A stretch of 64,000 nucleotides of DNA, from positions 549,822-613,821 of the forward strand of contig JAQJVL010000293.1 in the NCBI GenBank assembly GCA_035578905.1. The letters are read 5' to 3'. Each line of letters begins with the position of its first letter. Position 1 is the stretch's first letter. Below, one piece after another: positions 11,996-26,900 of this stretch. This DNA is from Stictocephala bisonia. Lineage: Eukaryota > Arthropoda > Insecta > Hemiptera > Membracidae. The notes under the pieces were generated by a model. The model made no database searches and was not told the origin of the DNA. It worked only from the letters and a program-made list of their open reading frames with translations. The position numbers were made by a program, and so were the translations under genes.

Positions 11996-14900
11996 CTGAA
12001 ATTCCAAACAAAATTCATGGATCAAAATATTTTTTTGTTTTATATAAATTTCATTCTTTCTCTTAAAATCTTATAAAAAGAATCTCAAAGTAGAAAAGCC
12101 TGAGTAGGAATATTTGGTTGATATACTCCTTTCTCTTATACCTAGACCTGAGATCAAAGGCATGCCCAAGACTGAACACAAATATGCAGTTCACACCCTC
12201 TAGTCTGGCTATCTTGGGACCAAGTTTTCCCTTGCCCAGACAAACAAGGAGTATTTGTAAATATATAACACTGTTCTAAAAATACACTTACAAAAATAAA
12301 TTATTAACCCTTTTGAGACCAGCCTTAAATGCAACAGACTAGCCAGAAAGACCAAGCCATTTTTAAAGATTTTGCAGACCCTCAGGGAAATGACTATATT
12401 TTGATAACCGTAAATAATATTTTCTTGAATATTTTTCATTTGATAGAATATAAAATAGGATTTTAAATTATATGAATTTTACCTAGAAGTACCTGCAACT
12501 TACAACTTGAATCTAAATTTGAAAATAAATGAAAAATTATTTTGAAGCCACCATAACTAGTGATGGCAACAATATATCGGAAATATCAATATGTTGGTCC
12601 GATATATCATATCACTAAATATTAATGTTATTCTCTCTCCTAAAAAACATTACGATTCGAAGAAAAAACATTTAAATTGCCTCTTATGCGTAACAAACAT
12701 GCATTGAAGTAATAGAGTAATTTATTTAGTTTTTTATATGAGGTTAACACTCCGCTGCGGCGGCGCATGGAGTCGTGTAACGCAGGGTGCGGGACTGCCT
12801 TGAGCAGACCAGCTTGGCACCATGACCGCACACTTAGATATTTCAATGTACTGACAAGTACAATCAATTCAAGTGCAATTCATTAAATATTTTTAGTTCA
12901 TATGTTATGTATTTACTTTATTTAATTCCTTCAACCAACTATTCATTCAATTTCAGTCAATTTATTCATCATCAGAAACTATAATAAACAAACCTGAATT
13001 TCCCAGTATTCAAGGTTAACAGTTTGATAATACCTTACCTTCAAACTGTTAACCTACTGTCATCTTATTTAGAAATACTCAGATTCTGTTCAAAAAGAAA
13101 CCCTCGCGAGGGTAGCTTTGTTACAACCACTATAAATAACCTAAATATTTACACTAGAAACGTAAACATTATATACACCATATACTATATAAAAATAAAA
13201 AGAAAAAAACGCCACCCCAAAACAAACCGAATGCAATGTTGGTTACAATGTATTGACCATACTAACAAAGATCTATATTTCCATGTGCAATGCTAACATC
13301 ACACTGACACAAAATGGCTAACGCTGTCGAATGACTGATTTATACGTCATCAGCCTGCATGCGCCCACCACCTTGACATATCTATACGTCACCCGCAGTG
13401 TAAGTCTTAATGCACTAAAATGTAGTTTATTGTAGACCACCAGTGGATAGGAGCTTAGTATTTACAAGAAGCCTAATTCCATTTTTTAAATGTGAAAAAC
13501 AAAATTAAAATAACAAAGTTATTAGTATATTTATCAACGGCAGTGCCACTTTTATATTTGTATATTAAATTATTATTTTATAACTAACATAGTAATTAAA
13601 AGTCTAATTAAGGTTTTATTTTTAATTGTTTTCATTCAACTCCACAGACCACAACTTGTTTCATCTAGATAAATGTATTTAATTTTTATAATCAGTAGGC
13701 TATAAGTAGTGACAGCAAAATGAGTGTATTTTTGGTCATGACATAGTTGGTGCATAATTTTAAAAATTACTCACTATATCCACAGTTACTCGATATATCA
13801 ATATTTTTACTTCAATATTATCATCAAATCAATATTTGGTTTGTGATATATCAATATGTTGAAAATATTTGCTATCCCTAACCATAAACCCAATGTTAAA
13901 AAAAAGTGAGACATAAACTTATATATTCTTTTGTAAGGAAGATGATTCTAAACAACAACAAAAAGTTTCATTCAGGAGAAAATTTGCAGTTTAGTTAGAA
14001 AAAATTTACATTTATTTAAAGTTCAAGCAAAATTCTAAAAACGCTGTTCAAGCAATGTTGATGTTGTCATGCTAAACATTCTCTAAAAGGAAAATAACTA
14101 AACTTGGTTTCTTATATAAACAGCACAATTTTAGGTTTTACAAAAAAAAAAAAAATTATAGGTAATTTTTATAATAACTATGTGTTTTTGTGATCAGGAT
14201 AACATTGTGAACAAACTATACATTTACACTTTCATAAAAAATGTACCAGTTAACAGTTAGACAACAGAATTATTTTCGAAATTAATTTGAAAACATAAAC
14301 ATGTTTATTACATGCAACCTAAAAATAATTATTTCTATGGAAACCTAAAATTAATCATATTATATTGTATCCCAGGTATTAGTCAATAAAATAAAATATA
14401 AAAAGTCACATTTGAACCATTAGTTATAAAATGGGATAAGCTATAAAAATGTCTGCAAATAAGAAAAAAAGAGGCTGCCAGTACCTAGCGCACCATTGCC
14501 AGCTCTAGGATTAAGAACTGTATTAGTATTACATTGAGAGGAAGAATAAATAATAAATAAGTTCTTAAAGTTGTAATTTAATGTTGAACAAACATAACAA
14601 TAAGAAGGTAAAGGGAGTTGAAGATGAAGTTGATGAAACATTATTTATGGTTTTTATCTCTAAATCCTAGAGTTAAAACTAAACTATTTAAAAAGAGAAC
14701 AATTTACTGCTATATACTTTATGAAACAATTAACTACACAATATACTTTATGCAATGTTATTATTTATGGTTTTTTTACTTGCAGCATGCTAATAATGGG
14801 TTAGTAATTTGGAGTGTGCATATGTAGGTCTATTGGGTTGATAATTTCAAACAGCAACTTACCACAGCCATCTTGAAAGCACAAAGAGTTGGGCTCCAGT

Positions 14901-17900
14901 GAATTTTACAAAAATCTATCTCAGATTCAGTGAATTTCAACCTTTGAAATAAATCTTTCCAATTATCATTGTTGTCCAGAAGCGGGCAAAGCTTTGATAT
15001 TGTCATTTTATCAAAGAGATCATTATTGTCACCTGTAAACAAAGCAACAAACACTTTATAACAATCATCAACTGTTTATTTTGACATTAAATAATTTACC
15101 TGAAATTCTCAATCAGAAATTATCCGTTCTAAAATTAAAAAGAAATGTATAAAATGTAAAAGAGATCAAACAAATCGTTAAACAGTTGAGTAAAGCCTAC
15201 AAATTAAGCACAACAGTAATGGCTCCTGCTAAGTAAAATCATTAAACTACCAAATTCGATCAAATATTCACTTTTCTTGAACTAACCAAAATCTATTCAC
15301 TGTCAATGTTTTAACCCTTTCTCCTCAGATGCCAACCCAGTTGGACATCACGATTTTTACCACCATCTCGGCGAGTGTTCGTCTAAATGTGTCCTCTGAG
15401 ATCAAGTGTCCAACTCTGGTGGCCACTACTATGTTCACACTCAGATCGGGTAAGTTTTAGTTGCGTTGGCCGCTGAGATCGGCTGTCAAACTGTGATGAC
15501 CAGCAGCGATTTCCCTACACACTCGGATGTCCAACTATGTTGGACACTTGACATATGTTTTTTTATTTTAGATATAACTTGTTTGAACAATATTTATAAA
15601 TGTTTAGCAGCTGTTTAAATATGTCAGGATTATATTCAACCAGCTGGTATCATCCGTTTCCGTTTCTGCTTTGTGCAGACATCCTGATTGTGTGTCAGAA
15701 ATTAGCCGTGAGTCTAGGCTATCTCTTGATTTTATCCTCATGCATCTTGAGGGTTATTAATTATTGTAAATATTCTATTTATATAATTTTTATATTATAA
15801 TAATAATTAGTATATTAGAGAGATAGGACATCAGCAAACTTACCTTAAAAGACAAGTTCACTAACATCAATATAATTTTATATGGAATATTTATATAAAA
15901 TATTCTATTCTAATTTGATACTGGCATATTTTTTGAAAAGTATCAAACTCGGCAACATTTCAAAAAGTAATTTATTTTAAAACTAAATATTACAAAACTT
16001 GTAATTCCCGAATTGTTTGTTTCATTAATTAAAACTTTTTATTTTAACCGAACCTGTTTTTATTTAAATTTAAAACCAGACAATAAATATTTTTAAGATG
16101 CATAATACTCGTATATAGAGATTATCAGACCACTGAGAAGCCGCTAATACGGCAATTATTTTATATTATAAACTGATTATACTTATGTCTTATATAACTT
16201 ATATAATTTAATTCTAGATATTTCAATTATCAGTTAAAAATAGTAATTTATAATAAATAATAATAGTGAAAGTTTAAAAAAAATTATTTTTCATAACTCA
16301 AAATGTTCAATTTTAAATATTATTTAAAAATATATTCTACTAATAATATAATAAGAAAAACTACACCACGTAATGCTCCATACTTTAAATATTCAATAAA
16401 AATATTCAGATCAACATTTAAATTAAATATGTATTATTTAAACTTTAAAAACCAGGTGCAATCACAAGAAGTCTGAATGATCTCAAAATGGGTTCCGACC
16501 TGGTGAAAACAACATTAATAAGATTCAAAACAAATTCCTTCGAGTCATTCTGAGAAAAAATATCAAGAACTTTCTTTTCCTTTATTTTCAAGTTTGAAAG
16601 TACTAACTGTACAACGTTTATTCTTCTTTAAAACTTTAAAATTATTTTATATAATAAGTGACAATAGAGGGTCATCACGAGTAAATTGTAATATCTGGAG
16701 CAATAATCAGAGATTATTTATAAAACCAAAAGTTAATAAAATGATTTTTAAATTTTCTTTCAATTACATTTTACCTCATAATTTTAATAAATTGCCACTG
16801 GAAATGAAACAATCTAATAATGAAAGAATATTTTGTACATGATTAAGAAACTAGCTTTTTGTAATTAAAGATTTTAATGCTATATATCAGGCCGTGGTAT
16901 AAAATATTTGCTTTATTTTATCTATATATGTACATATATTTTTGTTTTCCTGTTTAATTTAAGCCTTTAATCTATAATAAAATCAGAAAATTTTATTATC
17001 AACATAAGCCACAATGCTTCGGAATGCTGCCTTATCTTGACAGCACATCAGGACTGGACTATTGATAAGTTAAATGGCAAATGATTGTGTTACTTTTCCA
17101 AGCCACTTTACTTGATAAGTGTCTTTAAGATTCAGAGTTTTGTTATATTTTCTGTACATTGTAATAAATTGCTGAATAAATTTCATTAATACATATGCAG
17201 CATGTTCTTAGCAGTTCTAAGTTAAAAAAAAAACCTTGAAATATATAATATATATTTCTTCTGTGAGTCCTTTATTGGAGAATTATTTAAAAAAATAATT
17301 TAACAATCCCCAAATTATCCAGTGAAAAATTTTTTGGGGCCTTTTGCAGACAAGAATGAATTATTTGAGAATGTTTAAATTATTTCTATTTCCTGTATAT
17401 AATACATAATGGATTCTCCTTTCCTATTATAATTTGTTTGGAACATGTTATTCAAATTGGACTGCCAATAATAATTGGTGCTGTGAAATCTCAACATTCT
17501 AATTAATGAAAATATCTTATAGTGCACGTTTGGTTCATTTAACATAGCATAGTATTGGTTCTTGGACAGTTTGATTGCTCTTTAAGGCGTGATAAAAATA
17601 AAATGAATGGGTTGTACCTATGTAAAATATCATCAAACAGGAACTTCAATATATACTGGTCTTTGGCTGATTTCAATATCAGGTATCAGAATTGTCAGAT
17701 TGGTTAGAAGAAGTCACAAAATAGGTTTAAATATACGCAGTGGTAACATGAGCAAATAGGAATAATCACTTTCAAGATGTGTATAGAAATAGTTCTACAG
17801 CTTGATAAATGTTTTATTAATAATTACAAATCAATATTGACAATAAGCTAAAATTATAAATAGCCATCAATACATACCCCATTCTCTTGCATATGCAGAT

Positions 17901-20900
17901 TCACTTTCATCCTGAAATCAGAATTTAAGCTATACCATACACTAACTCATGATTTTGATGTATTTTTTTACTAACTAGGTTTCATTATAATGAGAACCCG
18001 ACTTAAATTTCAAACCATATGCAAATTAGGTACAATATTCAAACTGCAATTCTAATACATCGTTGACATTAGTCATGACATTCACCATCTTAATATCTTA
18101 CATATTTTGAAGTGATAGTTCAGTTATAATAAACTTAAATAAGTCTAGTCGCTCATCTACACTCATCACACTCATTCGAAATCCATATTCGCCCATATCT
18201 CGACGATCGGCGTCTTATAAATAAATAAAAAGTCAGTTTAAAAAAGCTTAGCGTTAAATAATGAAAAAATTCACTAAACCATTAGAGTTGAAATGGACAA
18301 GCGATCTAAAGCATTGTACTAAGGCCAGGCACAGCATCTAGGATCGTCAGTTCGAATCCAGATAGGGCTGATACTTTATTTCGTACAACTGGTCTGTGGC
18401 AGAGTGGTGTAGGGCCCAGCTTAAATACGAGGCGTGTTTGTAAAGTAAGTACTGTTTTGGAATCCCGCCGTTATAGTGCTTCAGTCGACGTTCAGCGCAT
18501 GCACACTGGGTACTACTGTCCGTTGGGAAGCCACAGCCGCCGTTACGGATCCATTCAACTGTATTTAAGATCGATGATAACTGTTTAAAATTCCTCCTCC
18601 GATGAAAAATGCCACCGACTCTGAATTATGCGCTGTGTAAGTTTTCATAACGCTAAGGGCGTGAAAGCAGCTGACATTTCTGGTGAGTCTGTCATCGTGA
18701 CAATTTGCTTTTAAAAATCATAACTATCATGTTTCTAATGCTCTAGGAATGTAAGAGAACTGGTTCAACATTTGTTTTTGTGAATCTTGCCAAACATTTG
18801 TTTTTGTGATTCTCCGTCAATATTTTGGGAACTTAGCGTAAGCAAAATTCTCTGTACTTCAAACGTTCTGTCACAATTTCATAAACCACACTTCTTGACA
18901 TTTTAACACACACTACATAATGATGCAGTTGTAAAGCGTCTGTTTTCTATGACTTTCATCAACGTTTTGCACCAAGTCATCAATAATGAGTGAAGGTTTC
19001 CCACTTCGTTCCTCAACATGCACATTCGTACAGCCACCTTATAAGCTCTCACCCATTTCCATACCTTCCCATCACTCATTCTGTGATTTCTCAATAAATT
19101 TCACAGATTTCTCATGAATGTCAGCTGTTTTCATGCCTTAAGCGTTATGAAAACTTACCACCACATTTTCTTTACTATGGTAGCATTTTTAAATCGGGAG
19201 AGGAATTTTAAACAGTCATAAACGGCTTTAAATACAGTTGAATTGATCTAAATGGCGGCCATGGCTTGCTAACAGATAGTAGTACCAAGCGTGCATGCGC
19301 TGAATGCCGACCGCAGCGCTACGACCGCGGGATTCCAAAACGGTACTTACTTTAAAATCATGCCTCGTAAATGGTGTCCTGAAGTTGACAAGATAGTTTT
19401 TCTATTATAGTTGCATGGTACAAAAACTGTTTTGCCACTTTTAACTTATCACAAGAGAAGGAGGAGGAAAATTTTTTCTCTTTTATTGAACGTATATTTT
19501 ATCAAATTACAAATTATCAACTTAAAGACATTCCTGGACATGTCAAGAGCGCAAATTATAACTATATTAAATATTGATATGTAAACATATGACAAATAAA
19601 AAGGACATTACAATAAAGTATAAAATCATTAAAAAATTACTCAAAAATAATTCAGGATAGTAAGGATTGAACTTACAGTGCTTATACAAATAAAAAAATT
19701 AAAGCAGCTTAATTCATTTGTTTCTAATATTAGTGATATGAAGGCTAAATATAAACAACTGGGGAGGGAGGGTTAATTAGTCTAAATTGACATTTGATTT
19801 GCGATTCCCGGCATGTGACTCAAACTATATGTAAACAAATTTCCTGAATTATGTTCATTACACTGCATTATACTACTGACAAATCATTGAAACCTTAGCA
19901 TTTGTAACAAATTATATCAATATGAAATTAACTAAATGTATTCACAGAAATTCTCACTAATTTATGTTTTTTACATAAATCGTCCGTTACACAAATTTTT
20001 ATGGTCACAAAAATAACCACAAAACTATACAACATTTTTTTTCAGAACGATATTCAAACTAACTGTGTTGACATTGTGTTGACCCATCATTAGCAGTTTA
20101 GTTTGCATATTAAAGGATTTCTCACGATAGACCAGTCATCTGTCATTTTCTGAAAGATTATATTTAAGATACCTGTAATTTTTTTAATTTACTACATATT
20201 ACTATTTACACTTGTTTAAACCAAAGTCTAATTCAGAACATGCATTTATCTTGTTTCATGCTTAATTTGCAAAAATTAATTTTAAAATGCAAATGTTTTA
20301 GTTTTTTTCATAACATTCATATCCCATAACTAAATCCAAATGGAATTTAAAAAATTTTCTAAATTATAAGACCTAATTTAAAAAGCTGCTGCAGTATAGC
20401 AATTCACGAGTTAAGGGTCAATCCTGTTGCTGCAGGTCAAATTTTTCACAATTGCAATAAATTTGTGTTCAATCAGACAAATGAGGCACACATTTAGGGT
20501 TGAAATAAACCAAAATGATATAAAACCAACTAGGAATCCTTATTGTAGATTATGTATCATTCGCTGACTTTTAAGACATTACACTTATAATCCTAAATTC
20601 AAAACAATTCTTTCTACTTTATAAATATTCTATAGGTATATAATATATATTTTCATCTCATATACCAGTTATTTCATTTATTAATATGTCAAATTACCTT
20701 TTAATGCCTTTTAAACCATTTAAATGGCCTATTCATACCCTATAAAAAGTTCTATTATAATAAAAGTTGCTAAACAGGTGTTCTTCCGTGCAACTATGAT
20801 AGAAATATTGATCCTGTCCACTTCTACTCTTCATGCCGGACACTGTTTATATAAAGTGGGTGTTACAGACCAGACCAGGCACAGATCAATGCCACTTTGC

Positions 20901-23900
20901 AATTGTGAAGTAAAATTTAACAGTAGCAGCTGAATTTGAACTAATGATCCTTAACGTAGCAACTGGCCAAAGTACTAACTCCTCTAACCACTGGTCCGTT
21001 TCAATACTGATGGTAGGGGGCATTTGTTCACTATTGATACAGAACGTGCACTCTATGAGCTTTTCTTAGGTTTAGGTGTTAAAAACTTAATAAATAACAA
21101 GACCAATTGTATTTAGTCTGTAATTATTAATTGACGATTTGTTTCTTATTGGGTACATTGATTTTTGCACTTTTAAAAATATTCACACCTTTATACAATA
21201 TGTAGGCTACATTATCAATATGATTTTAACACGTGGCTTAGAATTGCAAATATAGAATATATTTAAAAAAGTTAATTTATTAGTATCTTTTGCTTCTCAT
21301 AATAACATTTTTTAGTACTATATTTAAAAAAACAAATATGACGTTAGTTTGAGGGATATTTCTAAAGCACATTTTAATACAGAAATTAACCAACTGCATC
21401 TAATAAGAGATTAATCTTACATTATGATAGGTTACCTAATGCAAATCTGAACATGAAAATGTCATGTAAAATCCCATAAAAAAATCAGGTACTTTCCTTG
21501 CATGAAATATTGAGGGTAAGACACATTTTCATCATTTATGTATAGTGCTTGGTAAAATAAAAAATACTGTCATTACTTACCACATAATCATCGACTATCT
21601 CCAAATCAGGTTCAAGGTCAAATTCATTTTTATATTCATCTTTTTTATCACTGTTGAATAAATCAACCAAAGTTAGGTCGGCCTGAAATTTGTTCATAAA
21701 TGGATTAATCTATGTTTTTGTTAAATAAATTAATATAATAATTAAACCATAACTAACTGTAATAAGATATTTATTAGAATTTATAAGCTGCAGGAGTAAG
21801 TATTTTCAATGTTTAAATAATAAATATAAAACACAAAGTATCCAGCATTGTCATGGGCAAGATTCGTAGCTGTGTATCAACTCATTGATCATTTATGATC
21901 TATATTTTAAAGTTATCTTTTTATTTGCTAAGTATCTTTATACTTAATAATGATAACATTTTGAATGATTAAATTTACGATGGTTTTATTTTCTGACACT
22001 TTTTTACAATGTTAATTGATTTCTCACTGCTAGTGGTGTGCGATGCAGCAACTTTTTTTCAATTCGATGCAGTGAAGCGATTCAGAGAATTTTGATTCAA
22101 TGCAATTCCATGCAACTCGATCTGATGCGCACATAACGAATTTATGGTTTTTATTAAGTTTTAGAAGCGGTTGAGTAACAATGATATCTTATGATACAGG
22201 TACTGTAACTTTTAGTACAAAAAAAAGATAATATAAAACATACATCAAATCAATTGTTAGCTAGTTTTTATTATATGTATTTAACAAACATATAAAAATT
22301 ATTTTTATATTATCAAAGTAAGATGGTTAATTAAAAATAATACAAGGAATGTAAGGTGAAGAGATTCACAGAATGCAGTAGGCCTAAAGCACAATAAATC
22401 ATAATTACTTTGAAATAGAATTTTAGGGCTTAATACATTTTTTTAGCACTAAACATGCTTAATGTAATTAAGTCAAAACATTGATAAATATAGGAAACGC
22501 TAGTAATACAGACAGCTGATGGCTCTGCATTAAATTCAAATACCAATAGTTGTACTTGACAGTTTTTGTAGGAGAGTAACTGGTCAAAATTTAATTTGTT
22601 ACAGTTAAAATAATATATTTCACAGGCAAAAAGAAGAATATATAAAATAATGGAAACAAGTCAATTATTGTTATTCACTATCATAGTTGGAAAATGATGA
22701 CAGCCATATAACTCATTACTTTTTAACTTACGATGAGTAAACTGAAATAAATATTAATGCAAAGTCAAATAAGCACAGATAAATAAAGCGTACTATTTCA
22801 CAGAATTGGTTTAGAAGAAGCATAATTTTGATTGAAGTATAACAATTCATTACTGTTTAGCCAATTAATAAAAATATATCAACAAATGCACTAAAAAGTC
22901 ATTTATTGAATACATTAATTGAGAGTTTTTATATTAATTCTAATTTAAAATACTTTACAATAAAAAGGTGAAAATATGTGTTAATAGAATGGTTTTTAAT
23001 AATTAACGTTTAATTATACTTTTTTTAATGCAAATAATCTTGAGTAAAGTATTTTAAAATACAGTGCCAAGGAACTAACTGAATCGAAATCGACGAACGT
23101 GCATTATAGAAATGCAACAAGTTTGAATTTATAAAAGGAAACAAGATAATACTGTGCTTTCGTTGGGAAATGTTTTGTTAAAAGGATGGATAGGCCAGGT
23201 ATCCTATCAGACAGGAAGTAATAGCAAAAGTCACGATAACGAATGGACCGATGTTTACTGCAATATTCAGCTGTTATCAGCAATACTTGAGACCACAGTT
23301 GAAGACATAATTTATTTCACTATTCCAATTATCCACGCAACAATTTGTATTATTTTTTATCAAATACAGATCCCAAAATAATTGCCAACTACTGAAATAG
23401 AACTGTCTGTAAGAGAATGTTCTACTGATTTGCAGTACGCTGCACGCACATAAACTACGATACCTATACGCATTGCTTAATGGACTTTTATCACATTCAT
23501 ATCAGTACGAGTTATCTCCCGGTCGAACTCTGTATTCGTTATTGCGATATAATCATGTTTGTGTCCGATCGTGCTCATCCCTGTCAACTCGGAACAAAAA
23601 CAAACTCGAGTAATAATCATTTTACAACTGTTCTATTGTAAAATATTTTATTTAAAATATCAAAGTAGTAGTTCTATATGACGCACTAATAAATATTAAA
23701 GAATAAAAAGGATTTTTTCTTAATAATTCGGTTAGGTTTAAGGTCACTAGGCCAGGAATTAGTATATCGGAGATAGGACATCATCAAACTTACCTAAGAA
23801 GACAAGTTCACTAACACCAGAGTAGTAGTAACATACACAAAGGAAACACAAAATCACACAAATTTTCTGTGACACGCACTTTCTTCAGGTTAGTAAAGAG

Positions 23901-26900
23901 AGAGAGAGACTAATATGGCTTCCACTATTGCTGGGTAGGTGGCATTGGTGGGGGTTGTATATCCATAGAGCAACACTCAGGTATTGATGCAGTTTTTTCC
24001 AGTTGGTATATAATTCTTAAAAATTTCTTAATAATTTGTAATTTTGGCGCATCAGAATGAATCTGAGACATCGATATTGCTTATGAATCGTTACATTATC
24101 GATGCATCGCATTACTTTCAACGCATCGACATTTTGACTAGTCATGAATCAAATCACATCGATTTTTTATGCATCCCACACCCCTAGTCACTGCTCTGGT
24201 ACGGAAATCAACCTTACAAATATCTTACATTAAAAGATGTATTTTTTTGGAATTGATATTGCAAATTATCTCAAGATTCACTGCTATTCATCACCACCAA
24301 CTCCATAATTTCTGACAAAAATTTCAATGTTTATACTCATTATACCTGTGGTACTGAAACCATTATATGCTAACAGCTATGATGTTTAAATTATCAGTTC
24401 AATATAAAGATTCAACAGAAATAAAATAATCTACAATATCTTTTGATCCACAGAGTAATTTAAAAATAGATAACAAAGAAAAAAGTATTTATAAGTGAAT
24501 TATAGACTATCTCTCCGAGAATTGCTTTCATTTAGGAATCCATTTATAAATAGAATAGAATAGAATAGAATAGAATATCTTTATTGTCTTTGAACAATTA
24601 CAAGAATTGCAATCGACATTGTCAAGTTATTGCTAAATAGACTAGAGTACACTAAAATTAGTTAAAAGTAAACTACATACTTATTGCCTAAAACATAGAA
24701 TTATAAAAATGACTACAGATTACCTACTGAGATGACAAAATTAGGTTAAGCACTGCAGTCTAAGGGAGTGAACAGAAACTTCGTATTCCTTTACTTCATA
24801 AAAGGCTTGAGTTGTCAGCCATTCTTGTATTATAGTTTTAAACTTTTTTCTAGGTTCACTTTTAACATTTTCAGGGAGCATATTGAAATATTTTAAGCTG
24901 ATATGAGAAAAGTGGTGTTGAGATTTTGCTAATCTTACATGGGGCATATCAATGTGACTTTTTTGCCTGGTGTTATAGATAGAGAGTTCTGAACTAATAA
25001 TCAATCATGTGAGTGAAAATATTCTGACTTTAACTCAGCTATTATTTACATAAAAAAGAACTCTGTTTTGGTGAAAACTGTTTATATCTGTCCAATCGAT
25101 GCTCATTCTTACCTTTTGTGGAATTTCATTGAGGAAAAATATGCATATATACTAAAATCAAAATTGTAAGTCTCCCGTTATTAGGATTCACCATGATCAT
25201 GTGAACAGTAAACCAGAGATGCATGTCTCAATATTTGTAAATATTGAACCATGCATCACTGTTTTTTTTGTAAAATAAACCAGTTAAGTAAGAAATGACA
25301 AGACAGTTTCAAACATACCTTCTTTTTCAAAAGTTGGTCTGCTATATCTTTTGAATCCGGGTCATTTTCTCCCAAAACAAAAGCTAAAGGAGTTTTACCA
25401 TCAAAGTTTTTGGCATTAACATCAATTTTTTCTTCCTGCAAGAACAGTACACAATATCTATAAATAAAATGAAAAATATTAATTAAAAAAAGATAGGTTT
25501 ATTGTGTTTTACTTTATTTTTGTTCAATTATTAACTTTATCATACTTATAACACTGTATTAACTGTGCACTTTATTCATGACTCAACATTATTTAAATTT
25601 TCTTTAGTTCTTTCTTTCTTCTTGATTTACAATTTCAATACCACTGTTAATTATATGAGTAAAACTTGCTATAGATAATGGGCAGTAAACTAATTGATAT
25701 GCTACAGAACTTGGTTCCTTGCAGCTATAATTTAATGGGCAATTTAGTTTAATGGAGTTATGTATTTTTTACTGAGCTCTATTAGTATATTATTTACTAG
25801 CATTGATGCATAGAGTGATAATTTAACATTAGGCAAGGATGTAGTTTATTTAATGAAATTACAAAAATACACACCAAGACACCGAAATGTTAAAAAATGG
25901 AGAAGAATTATTTTTTGTGAGGAGGTTGGAACTGCCTCTAGATTGGCAGTTAGAGGGACAGCTAGCCTTGAGGGAAGGTACATAATTGCCTATTAGAAAA
26001 CTAGGGATTCATGTTTCAATAAAATTAAATTTTTTATGGCTTTTAAGTGAGAAGAGATGCTCAATTTAGGCACAGTTCCTCTTGCCTCCTTAAACAAACC
26101 CGTTTTTGTTTTGAAGGCTCGTTGGATCTCCGCTTGATTTCACTCCTGAACCCCGGAGTGACAAAGAGGTAAAAACTTCATTATGGTCACCCAAATCATG
26201 AACCAGGTATGTGGCAAGTCACTGCCCTAGCCCCAGAGCTACGGCCACTCCTCTGTTTAAACTGTTTAGAAAAAGGACTTACAAAATTTAGAAGCAGCTT
26301 TACAACTTCTTTGAAACGATTTTCAACTGCAATATGGAGAGCTGTATTTCCCCGCTTTCTATCTGGCTTATTAATAAGATCTTCAGAGTACATATATTCC
26401 TCCGTTTCTTCAGACTTGATTAAGAGAGATGAAAGTACATCAGACTTCCTTTTGTTTACTGCTAGATGACAGACATTATATCCTGAAACAGATTAAACGA
26501 ATCAAGCCAATCATTAAAGCATAGCTGATATTATTTACAATTTAAAAATTATATTTCAAGATACTACTAAAATGTAAGCAATAAAACTTATCAACACATC
26601 ACTAAGGAGAAAAAACAAAGCATAAATGAAATGACAGACAAATTAAATAGATTAGAACTCTAGGTTTAGAGAAAAAGAGGATGCAATGGTTTAGTAATAA
26701 CAATGATTCTATTGCAAGTGATAAATTATTAATCCATATAAATCTACACAAGTATGTTATGTAAACATTCGTTCATTTTTTTAAATAATGGTATTGTGAT
26801 GTACAAAACAAAGTTTTATTCGATTTCGTAGGCCTACTCAATTACTAGAAAAAGATGTTTTACATTTTCCAAAAGAACATTTTTATTAATTAATCAAAGT

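Noticed and set aside
12640..12867. 75-codon minus-strand ORF
   Set aside because: Entirely inside the hAT-like MITE and without recognisable domains.
18290..18372. Functional tRNA-Leu gene
   Set aside because: A- and B-box are recognisable but T and acceptor stems do not pair; more likely a SINE head or relic.
26209..26469. 86-codon plus-strand ORF
   Set aside because: Overlaps a Relish ankyrin exon on the opposite strand and a SINE-like repeat; reverse-strand artefact.
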